64,000 bases of DNA from DASUPK01 sp963736685 (GCA_963736685.1 CAVTPZ010000014.1:1-64000), one strand, 5' to 3'; shown: positions 32,166 to 40,532, counted from the stretch's first letter. Translations and numbers: made by a program. The notes: generated by a model from the letters alone, not told the origin.

Positions 32166-33722
32166 CTACGCAGCGACAGGTTCCTGGGCGTCCTCGCCGG
32201 CTGGCGCGCTCTGCGGTGCTCCCTGCGGGATGAAGTCCTTCTGGCGAACCAGGAAGAAGACGGCCAGCGCCCCGCTGAAGAGGATCAGGGCCCCGATCAG
32301 GAGGATGTCGTTGAACGCGTCGGTGAACGCAACGCCCGCCACGTGGCCGGCCTGGTCGCGGAACTGCGGTGGTGCCTGGTTCGCCGCAGCTGTGCCGCTG
32401 GCCGCCACGCCGTCGGCGAACCCGCTCGGCGCCTGCGGCAAGAGCTTGCCAATCTCGTCGGAGATCTTGCTCTGGAAGACCGCGCCGAGCGCAGCGATCC
32501 CGGTCGCGACGCCGGCGATCCGCATCGTGTTGTTGATCCCCGACGCCATCCCCGCCCGCGCCGCGGGCACAACGCCGAGGGCGGTCGAGGCGATCGACGG
32601 ATTGCAGAGCCCGATGCCGAAGCCGCTGACCATAAAGCCGGCGAGCAGGGTGGTCCATTCCGAGTCGGGCTTGGCGCCGCGCATCAGGAGCAGCCCGACG
32701 CCCACGAGCGTCAGACCGATCGTCAGCGGCACCCGGGCCGGCACCCTGGCGACCAGGGTCCGGGTAGCGAGCGGGACGATGAAGGCGAACAGCGTCAGCG
32801 GCAGGAAGCGGACGCCGGCCTGCAAGGGCGTCATCCCGATCACGCTCTGCATGTAGATGGTGATGTAGAGGAACATCGAGAACATCCCGGCGCCGATCGC
32901 GAAGGTGCCGTAGGAGACACCCGAGAACGCGGGCTTGCGGAACAGGCTGAGGTCAAACATCGCGTTGTCCTGGCGCCACTCGGCAAGGACGAACGCGACG
33001 AGCAGGAGGACTGCGGCCAGCAGGGAGCCGACGATGAGGGTGCTGCCCCAGCCCTCGGCGTTGCCGCGCAGCAGGCCGAAGATCAGCGCGAAGAGCCCAC
33101 CCGAGAAGGTGACCAGCCCCGCCCAGTCGAGGCGCTTCGCGTTCGGATCGCGCGACTCCCCGGCCTGCGTCCGGGCCAGGATGACGGTCCCGATCCCGAT
33201 CGGGACGTTGACGAAGAAGATCCACTCCCAGCCGAAGCCGTCGGTGAGCGCCCCGCCGACCAGTGGGCCGACCGCCACCGCGCCACCGATCGTCGCGCCC
33301 CAGGCGGCGATCGCGGTGCCACGCTCGGCGCCCTGGAACTCCTGGGCGATCAGCGCGAGCGAGGTCGCGAACATCGCCGCGCCCCCGATGCCCTGCAGTC
33401 CCCGCGCGATGTGCAGGAATGTCACGTCGGACGCGAGCCCGCAGAGCAGCGACGCCAGGGTGAACAGGCCCACTCCGATCAGGAACAGCCGCCGGCGACC
33501 GAAACGATCGGCGAGCGTGCCCATGGTCAACGTGAAGGCTGAAAGCGTCAGCGTGTAGGCATCGACCACCCACTGAAGCCCGGTCAGGTCGGTGTGCAGG
33601 TCCTGCTGGATCTTGGGCAGCGCGACGTTGACGACGGTGATGTCCAGCAGCAGCATGAACGTCGCCAGACAGACCGCGAGCAAGCTCCACCACTTACGTG
33701 CCATCGATGTGGAGTCTGGCAA
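32166..33722 (-). CDS. DHA2-family drug exporter (MFS, 14 TMS)
   Basis: 518 residues. A proton-driven multidrug exporter of the EmrB/QacA type. The start MARKWWSLLAVCLATFMLLLDITVVNVALPKIQ has the TM1 motif (LDxTVVNVALP). Motif A is GTLADRFGRRRLFLIG. About fourteen hydrophobic segments can be counted. Full length for DHA2. The gene is framed by 39-bp direct repeats at 32071-32109 and 33726-33764, which suggests acquisition as a unit between recN and the block of cassettes. Confidence 0.9.
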   Translation of the reverse strand: MPDSTSMARKWWSLLAVCLATFMLLLDITVVNVALPKIQQDLHTDLTGLQWVVDAYTLTLSAFTLTMGTLADRFGRRRLFLIGVGLFTLASLLCGLASDVTFLHIARGLQGIGGAAMFATSLALIAQEFQGAERGTAIAAWGATIGGAVAVGPLVGGALTDGFGWEWIFFVNVPIGIGTVILARTQAGESRDPNAKRLDWAGLVTFSGGLFALIFGLLRGNAEGWGSTLIVGSLLAAVLLLVAFVLAEWRQDNAMFDLSLFRKPAFSGVSYGTFAIGAGMFSMFLYITIYMQSVIGMTPLQAGVRFLPLTLFAFIVPLATRTLVARVPARVPLTIGLTLVGVGLLLMRGAKPDSEWTTLLAGFMVSGFGIGLCNPSIASTALGVVPAARAGMASGINNTMRIAGVATGIAALGAVFQSKISDEIGKLLPQAPSGFADGVAASGTAAANQAPPQFRDQAGHVAGVAFTDAFNDILLIGALILFSGALAVFFLVRQKDFIPQGAPQSAPAGEDAQEPVAA

Positions 33723-33725
33723 AAC

Positions 33726-33764
33726 GGCTTCGCCATCAGATCGCGGCCACAGGCGGCCGCCCCC
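33726..33764 (+). repeat. 39-bp direct repeat flanking the MFS gene, copy B
   Basis: GGCTTCGCCATCAGATCGCG start, GGCGGCCGCCCCC end. Partner of 32071-32109. Its right part (GGCCGCCCCC...TTCA...GTGATT.CAAACCG) recurs before the hairpin at 37346. Confidence 0.75.
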
Positions 33765-33795
33765 CCTTCAACACTTAGCGGCGTGATTTCAAACC

Positions 33796-33818
33796 GACGC
33801 TTTGCATGGAAAGCGGCG
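33796..33818 (+). repeat. Hairpin repeat, hairpin 2 (copy 10)
   Basis: CGCTTT, loop GCATGG, AAAGCGG. Confidence 0.7.
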
Positions 33819-33886
33819 GTCTCCGGGAAATGCGCGGCCGCATCAAAGGCTCAGGCAAAATGCCCCACCCGACCAAGGAGGACGAG

Positions 33887-34210
33887 ATGGGATTCGATCA
33901 GTACCACGAGCCCGCTGCTGAGTTGAGCGCGGAGACCCGGACCTTTGCCCGAATGATTGCCTCACTCACGGAGGAGGCCGAAGCAATTGGCTGGTACGAG
34001 CAACGCATGTCGCTGGAGCCTGACGAGCAAGCGCGAGCGATCATGGGGAACGCTCAGCAGGAGGAGTTCAAGCACTTCGCGATGGATTTGGAGTTTCTGA
34101 CCCGCCACTCACCGAAATGGCGAGTCGCGCTTCAGAAGACCCTCTTTGTGGAAGGCGACATTGTCGAGGCGGGTGAGCGGGCCGAGGAGGCTGAAGGAGA
34201 AGCGGGCTAA
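33887..34210 (+). CDS. Encapsulated-ferritin-like protein (EncFtn)
   Basis: 107 residues starting MGFDQYHEPAAELSAETRTFARM. The pattern TEEAEAIGWYEQRMSL and QEEFKHFAMDLEFLTR reproduces the EncFtn iron sites: Glu in the first helix plus Trp-Tyr, then Glu and His in the second. Each chain has two helices and dimers build a ferroxidase centre. In other bacteria the protein is cargo of an encapsulin shell that stores iron. AAGGAGGACGAG precedes the ATG. No shell gene follows and no clear C-terminal targeting peptide is seen. Confidence 0.8.
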   Translation: MGFDQYHEPAAELSAETRTFARMIASLTEEAEAIGWYEQRMSLEPDEQARAIMGNAQQEEFKHFAMDLEFLTRHSPKWRVALQKTLFVEGDIVEAGERAEEAEGEAG

Positions 34211-34285
34211 CAAAAGGCTGCTCCCGGCGAGTGCCTTGAGCAACCTCTCAGCATAGGCTCCGGGCACGTCCTGAAAGGAGCCTCG

Positions 34286-34601
34286 ATGTCAACCAACGAA
34301 ATGACCCTCAGCCAGCGGCTGCACAAGCTCCTGATCCCGGTCCCCAAGCTGAAGCCGCCGATCAGTCCGGCCTTGCTGAAGCGGGAAGAGGAGCGGGCGA
34401 GCGCGAGGCAGAACCTGGATGGTCCAGGAGGAGGACAAGCAGAACCAGCAGCTGCTCGACCTCTCGAAGCAGATCCTGTCACTCACTTCGGAGGCCCACT
34501 CAATGGCCGACTCTTTCGCGGACCGCGAGGAGATCACGGCGCTCACCAAGGAGGTTCGTTCGTTGTCCGGCTCGCTCGCGGATCGCAAGTCCGGGCATTG
34601 A
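34286..34601 (+). CDS. Small coiled-coil protein, apparently frameshifted
   Basis: AAAGGAGCCTCG sets the ATG at 34286. The first 45 residues (MSTNEMTLSQRLHKLLIPVPKLKPPIS...EERASARQNLD) read well in frame 2. From about 34419 the good frame shifts: MVQEEDKQNQQLLDLSKQILSLTSEAH...SLSGSLADRKSGH, a heptad-like coiled coil stopping at 34601. The intact gene would be about 105 residues. A one-base indel near 34410-34420 or two overlapping small genes both explain this. It follows the EncFtn-like gene by 75 bases and might be linked to it. Confidence 0.5.
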
Positions 34602-34628
34602 GGTAGCCGCTGAACCTGCGCCAGATAG

Positions 34629-34667
34629 CCGCTTTGGACGAGAAGCAGCGCTGCAGCATGGGAAGCA
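34629..34667 (+). repeat. Bipartite hairpin repeat, copy 11
   Basis: Hairpin 1 CCGCTTT, GGACGA, GAAGCAG; hairpin 2 degenerate with loop like AGCATGG. Confidence 0.65.
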
Positions 34668-34749
34668 GTGCCTCCAAATGGCGGCCCTTATGTGGATGTG
34701 CCAGTCTCCGATCGGAGGGGGCATCGCTCGGGTTTTTGGAGGGAGCGAA

Positions 34750-35511
34750 ATGACTTCGCCTTGGACGAACCGCCCGCTTGGAGGGATACCGCGAGGAACG
34801 GCGAGCCCTAGACGGAGCGCCGTCGGGAAATCGCTCAACACACTTGGCTGTTTTGTGCTGCTCATCTGCGCGGCCTGCGCGCTGGCTCCCGCCGGCGCCG
34901 GGGCAGGAACCCTCGATCAGCAGCAGGGCGACGCCACCGGCTCGGCGCTGGATGCTTATTCGAACCAAAGCCTCGCCCAGACGTTCACCGCGGGCCACAG
35001 CGGCAAGATCGACCAGGTCGATCTACACCTAGGAGAATTCTTGAGCCCTTCGGCTCCGCTGAGCGTGGAGATCAGAAACGTTTCAGGGGGCCTCCCGGGG
35101 AGCATGGTTCTGGCGAGCAAGAGCGTTTCGGCCTCCGACGTTCCGCCCGACACCGCGGCAGCGTTCGTCGCGATCAACTTCGCGGGGTCCGCCTCCGTCT
35201 CGGCTGGGACTCAATACGCGATCGTCGCCTACAGCTCGACCGGGTTCAGCAACACGTACCTCTGGAGGGAGAGCTCGACGCCAAACCCGTATGCCGGCGG
35301 GGTCGGGGTCTTCACGCCGGGCGCTCCCACCAGCAGCTGGATGTCTCTCGGCGGAGACCTCGCGTTCAAGACATACGTAGCGCCGCTTCCCGCCACGTTG
35401 CCGACGACGCCGACCGGCCAGCGTGCGGCAGCCCTCAAAAAGTGCAAGAAGAAGCACTCGGCGGCGAGGCGGAGGAAGTGCCGGAAGAAGGCGCAGCTGC
35501 TGCCCGTCTAG
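34750..35511 (+). CDS. Secreted protein with Lys/Cys-rich tail
   Basis: 253 residues from ATG at 34750, which has GGAGGGAGCGAA just before it; the earlier ATG at 34678 lacks this. A signal sequence (about 25-50) precedes a single beta-rich domain with motifs SLAQTFTAGHSGKIDQVDLHLG, AGTQYAIVAYSS and GDLAFKTYVAP. The C-terminal 30 residues are basic with cysteines (KKCKKKHSAARRRKCRKKAQ). It is the intact relative of the broken gene at 7809-8260. Exported, possibly surface or matrix-bound through the basic tail; function unknown. Confidence 0.75.
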   Translation: MTSPWTNRPLGGIPRGTASPRRSAVGKSLNTLGCFVLLICAACALAPAGAGAGTLDQQQGDATGSALDAYSNQSLAQTFTAGHSGKIDQVDLHLGEFLSPSAPLSVEIRNVSGGLPGSMVLASKSVSASDVPPDTAAAFVAINFAGSASVSAGTQYAIVAYSSTGFSNTYLWRESSTPNPYAGGVGVFTPGAPTSSWMSLGGDLAFKTYVAPLPATLPTTPTGQRAAALKKCKKKHSAARRRKCRKKAQLLPV

Positions 35512-35517
35512 GAACTA

Positions 35518-35550
35518 CTGCTTTGGACGAGAAGCGGCGGTTTTGCATGT
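35518..35550 (+). repeat. Bipartite hairpin repeat, copy 12 (hairpin 2 decayed)
   Basis: Hairpin 1 CTGCTTT, GGACGA, GAAGCGG; then TTTTGCATGTAAGGG as the remains of hairpin 2. Starts 7 bases after a stop codon. Confidence 0.65.
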
Positions 35551-35604
35551 AAGGGGGGCCCAGTCGGGAGCGGTCCAGACCGGATTAGTCCCCTCCGCGT
35601 CTTA

Positions 35605-35967
35605 TCAGCTGCGCTTGGCGTACTGGCTGATCTCGCCGAAGTCCAGCATCACGCATGCTTCGTCGCCCACGATCTCCGCATCATGACCGGGAGGAATGGC
35701 TACCACGTCGCCAGGGCCGATCTCACTCTCGCTGCCGTCGTCCATGAAGACCCTCATCCGACCAGACATGACATATCCAAGGTGAGAGACCTGACAGGAA
35801 TCGGTCTTAGCGATGGGCTTGACGTTCTCCGACCATTTCCAGCCCGGCTCGAACGTGCCGCGGCCGACGGTGTGGCCCGCGAGTTCGACGATCTCCGCCT
35901 GCCCGTTACCTTCAAATGGTCGCGTCTCATCAGGGGAATCGAACGTCTTGATCTCTAGTTCAGCCAT
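35605..35967 (-). CDS. Cupin-domain protein
   Basis: 120 residues counted from ATG at 35967, which follows GAGAGGATTT; a start at 35994 is also open. A single cupin barrel: motif 1 around GWKWSENVKPI...SCQVSHLGYVMSGRMRVFMDD and motif 2 IGPGDVVAIPPGHDAEIV. The metal-binding histidine set is only partly present, so it may bind a small ligand without catalysis. No neighbour suggests a pathway. Confidence 0.75.
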   Translation of the reverse strand: MAELEIKTFDSPDETRPFEGNGQAEIVELAGHTVGRGTFEPGWKWSENVKPIAKTDSCQVSHLGYVMSGRMRVFMDDGSESEIGPGDVVAIPPGHDAEIVGDEACVMLDFGEISQYAKRS

Positions 35968-35994
35968 CAGCAAATCCTCTCGTGACGTTGGCAA

Positions 35995-36361
35995 TCCGTT
36001 GCCGAATTCACGACGGACCTGAACCCCGTCGCCGGCGGGACTCTACGCCGATTCTGAACGTCCCCGCCTAGTCACCGAGTGAACAGTTCCGCTTTGCATG
36101 GAAAGCCGCGGTTTGGGCTGTCCTCTCTGCGCGGCTTCTGAAACCAGGACCTCTACCAAGGGGTCGATCTCCGCACGCGGGCTGTGGCGCTCGTCCGGGG
36201 CCGGCGTATCCAGGGCCACTGGAATCAATTCACCCCCATGGGGTGATGTGCCCTGTAACGCCATTCGCCAGCCTGGGTCTCGGAGATTGGCGAAACAATC
36301 AAGAGACCTCAGCAGGCCGAAGCGCCGCCGGGCCCGCAACTCTGACGAGTTGGAGCAGGAG
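35995..36361. other. Non-coding stretch before the PPK2 gene
   Basis: The only structure I see is a hairpin-2 repeat (36089-36109). The upstream frame open to 36098 has no family resemblance and is taken as chance. Confidence 0.5.
36089..36109 (+). repeat. Hairpin repeat, hairpin 2 (copy 13)
   Basis: CCGCTTT, GCATGG, AAAGCCG, one mismatch in the stem. Confidence 0.7.
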
Positions 36362-37306
36362 ATGGACGAGAGCAGACGTCGGAAGCGTATTGAGAAGTTC
36401 ATCGCACAGTTTCGCGTCAAGCCCGGCACCACGGTGACGCTCGCCAAGGACTTCGACCCGATGTCCAAGGCCGGCATCGAGAAGAAGAAGGAAGGGCGCA
36501 AGCTGCTCGACGACGGAAAAGAGCTGCTTGCCGAGTACCAGGCCCGGTTGGCGGCTCAGGACACCTGGGGTGTCCTGCTCATCATCCAGGGCCTCGATTC
36601 CGCGGGCAAGGACGGGACGATCCGGCACGTGATGAGCGGCGTCAATCCACAGGGCGTGGCCGTGCGCAGCTTCAAGGTCCCCTCTGCCGAGGAGCTCCAC
36701 CATGACTTCCTCTGGCGCTACACGTGCGGCCTGCCCCGCCGCGGTGAGATCGGGATCTTCAACCGCTCTCACTACGAGGAGGTGCTGGTGGTTCGCGTCC
36801 ATCCCGAGATCCTCGAGCGCCAGAGGCTTCCGAAAGCGGCGACGAAAGGCGACATCTGGAAGCACCGTTATCGCGAGATCAACGACTGGGAACGCCACCT
36901 CGCCGATAACGGCTTTCGCATCGTCAAGCTGTTTCTCAATCTCTCGAAGGAGGAGCAGCGCACGCGCCTCTTGCGCCGGATCGACCTCCCGGACCACAAC
37001 TGGAAGTTCTCCGCCGCGGACATCGCCGAAAGGGAGCTATGGGATGACTACCAGCAGGCGTTCTCCCAGATGCTCTCGCACACCAGCACCGAGTGGGCAC
37101 CATGGCATGTGATCCCAGCCGATCGCAAGTGGTTCGCTCGGATCGCCAGCGGGGCGGTGCTCGCGCACACGTTGATGGATATTGATCCCCGTTATCCAGA
37201 GGTCAGCGAGGCACGGCGGCAGGAATTGCTCGAGTTCAAGGAGCGTCTCGAGGAACAGTCGCCGAAGGGCGCCGCGCTTGACCCGTTCGAGGCAGAGCGC
37301 GGCTGA
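36362..37306 (+). CDS. Polyphosphate kinase 2 family protein
   Basis: 314 residues. Start at ATG 36362 after GGAGCAGGAG; the longer open frame is rejected. The P-loop kinase core has Walker A IIQGLDSAGKDG, a following DGTIRHVM, Walker B-like IGIFNRSHYEEVLVVRVHP and a lid with RLLRRIDLPDHNWKFS. PPK2 enzymes use polyphosphate to phosphorylate nucleotides (AMP or ADP) in the cytoplasm; this one resembles the ADP/AMP polyphosphate phosphotransferase group. Not in an operon with recognisable partners. Confidence 0.9.
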   Translation: MDESRRRKRIEKFIAQFRVKPGTTVTLAKDFDPMSKAGIEKKKEGRKLLDDGKELLAEYQARLAAQDTWGVLLIIQGLDSAGKDGTIRHVMSGVNPQGVAVRSFKVPSAEELHHDFLWRYTCGLPRRGEIGIFNRSHYEEVLVVRVHPEILERQRLPKAATKGDIWKHRYREINDWERHLADNGFRIVKLFLNLSKEEQRTRLLRRIDLPDHNWKFSAADIAERELWDDYQQAFSQMLSHTSTEWAPWHVIPADRKWFARIASGAVLAHTLMDIDPRYPEVSEARRQELLEFKERLEEQSPKGAALDPFEAERG

Positions 37307-37345
37307 AGGCCGCCCCCTTCACCGCTCAGAGGTGTGATTCCAAAC

Positions 37346-37368
37346 CGCTGCCTTGCATGGAATGCAGT
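37346..37368 (+). repeat. Hairpin repeat, hairpin 2 (copy 14, diverged)
   Basis: CTGCCTT, GCATGG, AATGCAG. Preceded by the same GTGATT.CAAACCG block as copy 10. Confidence 0.6.
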
Positions 37369-37410
37369 ATCGAAACGGCGTGATAACGATAGGGGCGAAC
37401 GGACTACAGA

Positions 37411-37674
37411 TCAGGAGTCAGAACCCTCGCCAGGGGCTACGGGGTGAATCGAATCCCGGCCACCTGGAATCTGGTCAAGAATCGCCATCAGGATCACCTC
37501 AGCGGCATCTCGGTCCTCTTCTGGCAGATCAACCGCAATCCAGCCATCCCCTGCCGCCACCTTCTCGGGGTCGGCCATGAACATCCCTCCACCCCGAGCG
37601 TTGACCTGATTGCCGAGTTCGGTGACAGCGGCGGTTACGTCGGAGCCTTGAACGCGACACTCGATTCTGGTCAT
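37411..37674 (-). CDS. Small hypothetical protein
   Basis: 87 residues starting MTRIECRVQGSDVTAAVTELGNQV at 37674. It has an alpha/beta pattern (CRVQGSDVTAAVTELGNQVNA, GWIAVDLPEEDRDAAEVILMAILDQ) that suggests a small soluble fold, but I do not recognise a family. The ribosome site is weak. A longer open frame upstream to 38067 runs through a SnoaL-like gene on the other strand and is rejected. Confidence 0.5.
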   Translation of the reverse strand: MTRIECRVQGSDVTAAVTELGNQVNARGGGMFMADPEKVAAGDGWIAVDLPEEDRDAAEVILMAILDQIPGGRDSIHPVAPGEGSDS

Positions 37675-37749
37675 CGAGCTGAACCTATCCCATAACGAGC
37701 CGCCCCGAAGGACGGCCCATGTCCTAGCCCTTGATCGCTTCGAACTTGT

Positions 37750-37769
37750 CCGCTTTGCGTGGAAAGCAG
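37750..37769 (+). repeat. Hairpin repeat, hairpin 2 (copy 15)
   Basis: CCGCTTT, GCGTGG, AAAGCAG. TGGAAA lies 17 bases upstream of GATACT of the next leader. Confidence 0.7.
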
Positions 37770-37782
37770 TACTCCGTCGAGA

Positions 37783-37797
37783 GATACTGCGTGGGCG
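37783..37797 (+). promoter_or_regulatory. Conserved cassette leader
   Basis: GATACTGCGTGGGCG, identical to 3792-3806, abutting the ATG at 37798. Confidence 0.45.
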
Positions 37798-38256
37798 ATG
37801 TCGGAGGAGAACGTCGAGGTGGTGCGCGGCTACTACGAGGCGGTGAAAGGAGTCTTCGAGGCGTACTGGGAAGATCCCGGCTCCGCGGCGGACGCGCTGG
37901 AGACGGGCGAAGTCCCCGCAGTGGCCGTCGAGATGCTCCGCTACATGCACCCGAATGTGGAGTGGAAGACAGCCCTTACCGGCACCACCTATCGCGGCTA
38001 CAACGGCTTGGCTCGGGGCTTCGACCAAACTGTTGACGCCGCGCAGAACTACGGCATCGAGATCCAAGAGGTCAGTGAACTTGGAGGCGGCAAAGTCCTC
38101 GCGGTGGTGAAGGCCGCTATGCGGGGGAGGGCCACCGACATCGACGTCAATGCGGGGATCTATGTGTTGGTTACTGTGCGAAACGGCCTAATCACCCGAA
38201 TGGACGAGTACCTGGAGCGGGCCGACGCGCTCGAAGCCGCCGGGCTGTCGGAGTAG
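37798..38256 (+). CDS. SnoaL/NTF2-like cassette protein
   Basis: 152 residues, a little longer than its paralogues because of an insertion after the first helix (GVFEAYWEDPGSAADALETGEVPAVAVEML). It begins MSEENVEVVRGYYEAVKG, has the usual YRGYNGLARGF motif, and ends DALEAAGLSE. Bounded by hairpin repeats at 37750-37769 and 38256-38299. Function unknown. Confidence 0.85.
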   Translation: MSEENVEVVRGYYEAVKGVFEAYWEDPGSAADALETGEVPAVAVEMLRYMHPNVEWKTALTGTTYRGYNGLARGFDQTVDAAQNYGIEIQEVSELGGGKVLAVVKAAMRGRATDIDVNAGIYVLVTVRNGLITRMDEYLERADALEAAGLSE

Positions 38257-38299
38257 TGCTTTGGACGAGAAGCAGCTAGCCGCTTTGCATGGAAAGCGG
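38256..38299 (+). repeat. Bipartite hairpin repeat, copy 16
   Basis: Hairpin 1 GTGCTTT, GGACGA, GAAGCAG; hairpin 2 CCGCTTT, GCATGG, AAAGCGG (perfect, GC-type stem). Confidence 0.8.
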
Positions 38300-38319
38300 C
38301 GGTTGCGGGTCACCCGCGA

Positions 38320-38334
38320 GATACTGCGGAGGCG
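38320..38334 (+). promoter_or_regulatory. Conserved cassette leader
   Basis: GATACTGCGGAGGCG before ATG 38335. Preceded by CACCCGCGA, the block also seen at 56200. Confidence 0.4.
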
Positions 38335-38733
38335 ATGTCGGAGGAGAACGTAGAGCTTTACCGGCGGGGCATCGACGCGTTCAACCGGCGCGACCTCGAG
38401 GCGTTTCTCGCGCTGGCTGATCCTGATGTCGTTGGGATCTCTCGAGTCCTCGCGATCGAGGGGGGCTCCTATCGAGGGCACGACGGCACCCGGGAGTGGT
38501 GGAGCGATCTGCTCGGTGTCTTCCCTGAGTTCAGGATCGAGGTCGTCTGGGTGCGCGACGCCGGGGACCTGACAGTGTCCGAGCTACGCAACAGTGCCCA
38601 CGGCGAAGGCGGCGCCGCGCCCCTCGAAGAGTTCGTGTGGCAGGTCTCTGAGTGGCGCGATGGAAGGGTCGTTCGGTGGCAGATGTATGAAAGCGAGCAA
38701 GAAGCCCTCGAAGCCGCCGGGCAGTCGGAGTAG
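38335..38733 (+). CDS. SnoaL/NTF2-like cassette protein
   Basis: 132 residues, MSEENVELYRRGIDAFNRRDLEAF to EALEAAGQSE. Keeps YRGHDGTREWW. First of three genes in tandem joined by TAG-GCG-ATG junctions, so they are presumably transcribed together from the leader at 38320. Function unknown. Confidence 0.85.
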   Translation: MSEENVELYRRGIDAFNRRDLEAFLALADPDVVGISRVLAIEGGSYRGHDGTREWWSDLLGVFPEFRIEVVWVRDAGDLTVSELRNSAHGEGGAAPLEEFVWQVSEWRDGRVVRWQMYESEQEALEAAGQSE

Positions 38734-38736
38734 GCG

Positions 38737-39144
38737 ATGTCGGAGGAGAACGTAAAGACCGTCCGCGATGCGTTCGTGGCCTACAACCGTGGCGACCTGG
38801 ATGCATTTCTCGACGAGTACTGGACGGACGACATCGACTACCGGGCGGCCGAAGGTGCGCTCGATGACCACGGCCCGATTCAAGGAAAGGACGCCCTGCG
38901 CGCCTTCATGCAGGACTGGCTCGACATGTTCGACGATTTCAGAGCCGAGCCCGTCGACTTGATCGAGGCAGGAGAAGACAAGGTCATCGCGGTCGTGAGG
39001 ATCAGCGGACGGGCCAAGCTGAGCGGCGTCGAGACGGATCTGACCTACGCGGAGCTCTGGACTCTCCGAGACGGGAAGGTCGCGTGGGGCCGCCAATACT
39101 GGACACGAGACGAGGCTTTCGCAGCCGCCGGGCTGTCGGAGTAG
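38737..39144 (+). CDS. SnoaL/NTF2-like cassette protein
   Basis: 135 residues, MSEENVKTVRDAFVAYNRGDLDAF to AFAAAGLSE. It starts three bases after the previous stop, within the identical GCGATGTCGGAGGAGAACGT block. It keeps the fold but its middle shares little with its neighbours. Function unknown. Confidence 0.85.
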   Translation: MSEENVKTVRDAFVAYNRGDLDAFLDEYWTDDIDYRAAEGALDDHGPIQGKDALRAFMQDWLDMFDDFRAEPVDLIEAGEDKVIAVVRISGRAKLSGVETDLTYAELWTLRDGKVAWGRQYWTRDEAFAAAGLSE

Positions 39145-39147
39145 GCG

Positions 39148-39545
39148 ATGTCGGAGAAGAACGTGGAGATCGTCCGGCGCGGCTACGACGCCTTCGACCG
39201 ACGGGACCTCGAAACGCTCGGCGAGATCATCAGTGATGACTTCGAGCTGGACATCTCATCCCATCCGATACCGGACCTTCCCAACACTGGGGTGGGCAGA
39301 GATCACTTGTTCCGGTTCTTCGCCACGTACCTAGCGGTTTCTCCGAGTACGAGATGACAGTGACGGAGCTCCTTCAAGCGGACGACGTGGTCGTCGCGTT
39401 GCTCCACGACAGAGCGAAGCTCGGCGATGCGACCGTGGAACGTGATCTCGCGCACATCTGGACCATCGACGGCGGCAGGGTGGTCCGGGTCCAGGCGTTC
39501 ACCACGCACGAGGCGGCTCTCGAAGCTGCCGGCCTATCGGAATAG
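39148..39545 (+). pseudogene. SnoaL/NTF2-like cassette gene broken by a frameshift
   Basis: The first part (39148-39357) reads MSEKNVEIVRRGYDAFDRRDLETL up to GRDHLFRFFATYLA and then goes out of frame. The family continues in another frame (FSEYEMTVTELLQADDVVVALLHDR...AALEAAGLSE, stop at 39545). A single-base indel near 39335 joins them. The stop of the first frame overlaps an ATG at 39354 (ATGA), so a coupled two-piece product cannot be fully excluded. The junction and both conserved ends are intact. Confidence 0.75.
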
Positions 39546-39590
39546 CCGCTTTGGCCCTGGGGGGCCCTCTCGGCCCCAGATTGCAACGCT

Positions 39591-40532
39591 ATGGCCGGAA
39601 TGGATTTCGGCGTCCACCTGCCATTGATGGACTTCGGCGACCAAGGTCTCTCATGGGAGCGGCTTGAGCGAACCGTGGACGCCGCTCGGGAGTGCGGGTT
39701 TGCGGCGGTCTCGGCGAATGACCATTTCGTCTTTTCGACGCCTTGGCTTGACGGCCCCACCGCCCTCGCCGCGATGGTGGAGCGCTCAGGTGACATGGTC
39801 CTGGCGACGACACTCTCGTTGGCTGCCCTGCGCGGGCCGGTGCCGCTCGCCAAAGCGCTCTCCGCACTCGATGTCCTCTCAGATGGGCGCGTCGTCGCCG
39901 GCGTCGGACCGGGCTCTTCAAGGCGTGACTATGACGCGCTGGGGGTGCCCTTCGAGGACCGGTGGAAACGCCTCGACGAGGCGATCGCAATGCTCAGGGC
40001 GCTACTGCGGGGCGACGCATGGACCGACCCTGGAAGGTATTTCGCCCCACCCCAATCTCGGCTCTCGCCGCTGCCGCGGCAAGCCGGTGGTATTCCCCTA
40101 TGGATAGGGAGCTGGGGCTCGGAAACAGGTCTGCGCCGAGTTGCGCGCGCCGGCGACGGCTGGCTTGCCTCCGCGTACAACACTACGCCCGAGCGGTTTG
40201 ACGCCGCCACGCAGTTCCTCCGGCGTGAGCTGGGGAGGCAAGGAAGGCCCATGGATGACTTCCCGAATGCGTTGGTCACGATGTGGACCTGGGTGACCGA
40301 GAGCCGGTCAGAGGAGGAAAGAATGCTGAACGAGGTCCTCGCACCTCTTCTGAAGCGCGTGGCGGCGGAACTCCGCGGGCAGGTCTGCGTCGGTTCGCCC
40401 GAGAAGTGCGCGGAGCTCCTGTCCCGCTACGCGAAGGCGGGATGCCGGCGGGTGCATTTCTGGCCACTTGGCGACGAGCGGCGCCAGATCGAGTTGCTGG
40501 CGGCCCATGTCACTTCGCAGGTCACTCTCTGA
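39591..40532 (+). CDS. LLM-class (luciferase-like) flavin oxidoreductase
   Basis: 313 residues. A TIM-barrel enzyme using reduced flavin or F420. Features: MDFGVHLPLMDFGDQGLSWERLERTVDAARECGFAAVSANDHF at the start, LSDGRVVAGVGPGSSRRDYDALGVPFEDRWKRLDEAI, IPLWIGSWGSETGLRRVARAGDGWLASAYNTTPERF, and a C-terminal VGSPEKCAELLSRYAKAGCRRVHFWPL. These fit the F420-dependent group common in actinobacteria. Substrate unknown. It follows the last cassette by 45 bases and is followed by a hairpin repeat. Confidence 0.88.
   Translation: MAGMDFGVHLPLMDFGDQGLSWERLERTVDAARECGFAAVSANDHFVFSTPWLDGPTALAAMVERSGDMVLATTLSLAALRGPVPLAKALSALDVLSDGRVVAGVGPGSSRRDYDALGVPFEDRWKRLDEAIAMLRALLRGDAWTDPGRYFAPPQSRLSPLPRQAGGIPLWIGSWGSETGLRRVARAGDGWLASAYNTTPERFDAATQFLRRELGRQGRPMDDFPNALVTMWTWVTESRSEEERMLNEVLAPLLKRVAAELRGQVCVGSPEKCAELLSRYAKAGCRRVHFWPLGDERRQIELLAAHVTSQVTL

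Noticed and set aside
32166..33722. The exporter gene as a classical transposon cargo
   Set aside because: The 39-bp repeats are direct, not inverted, and no transposase is present; only an association is reported.
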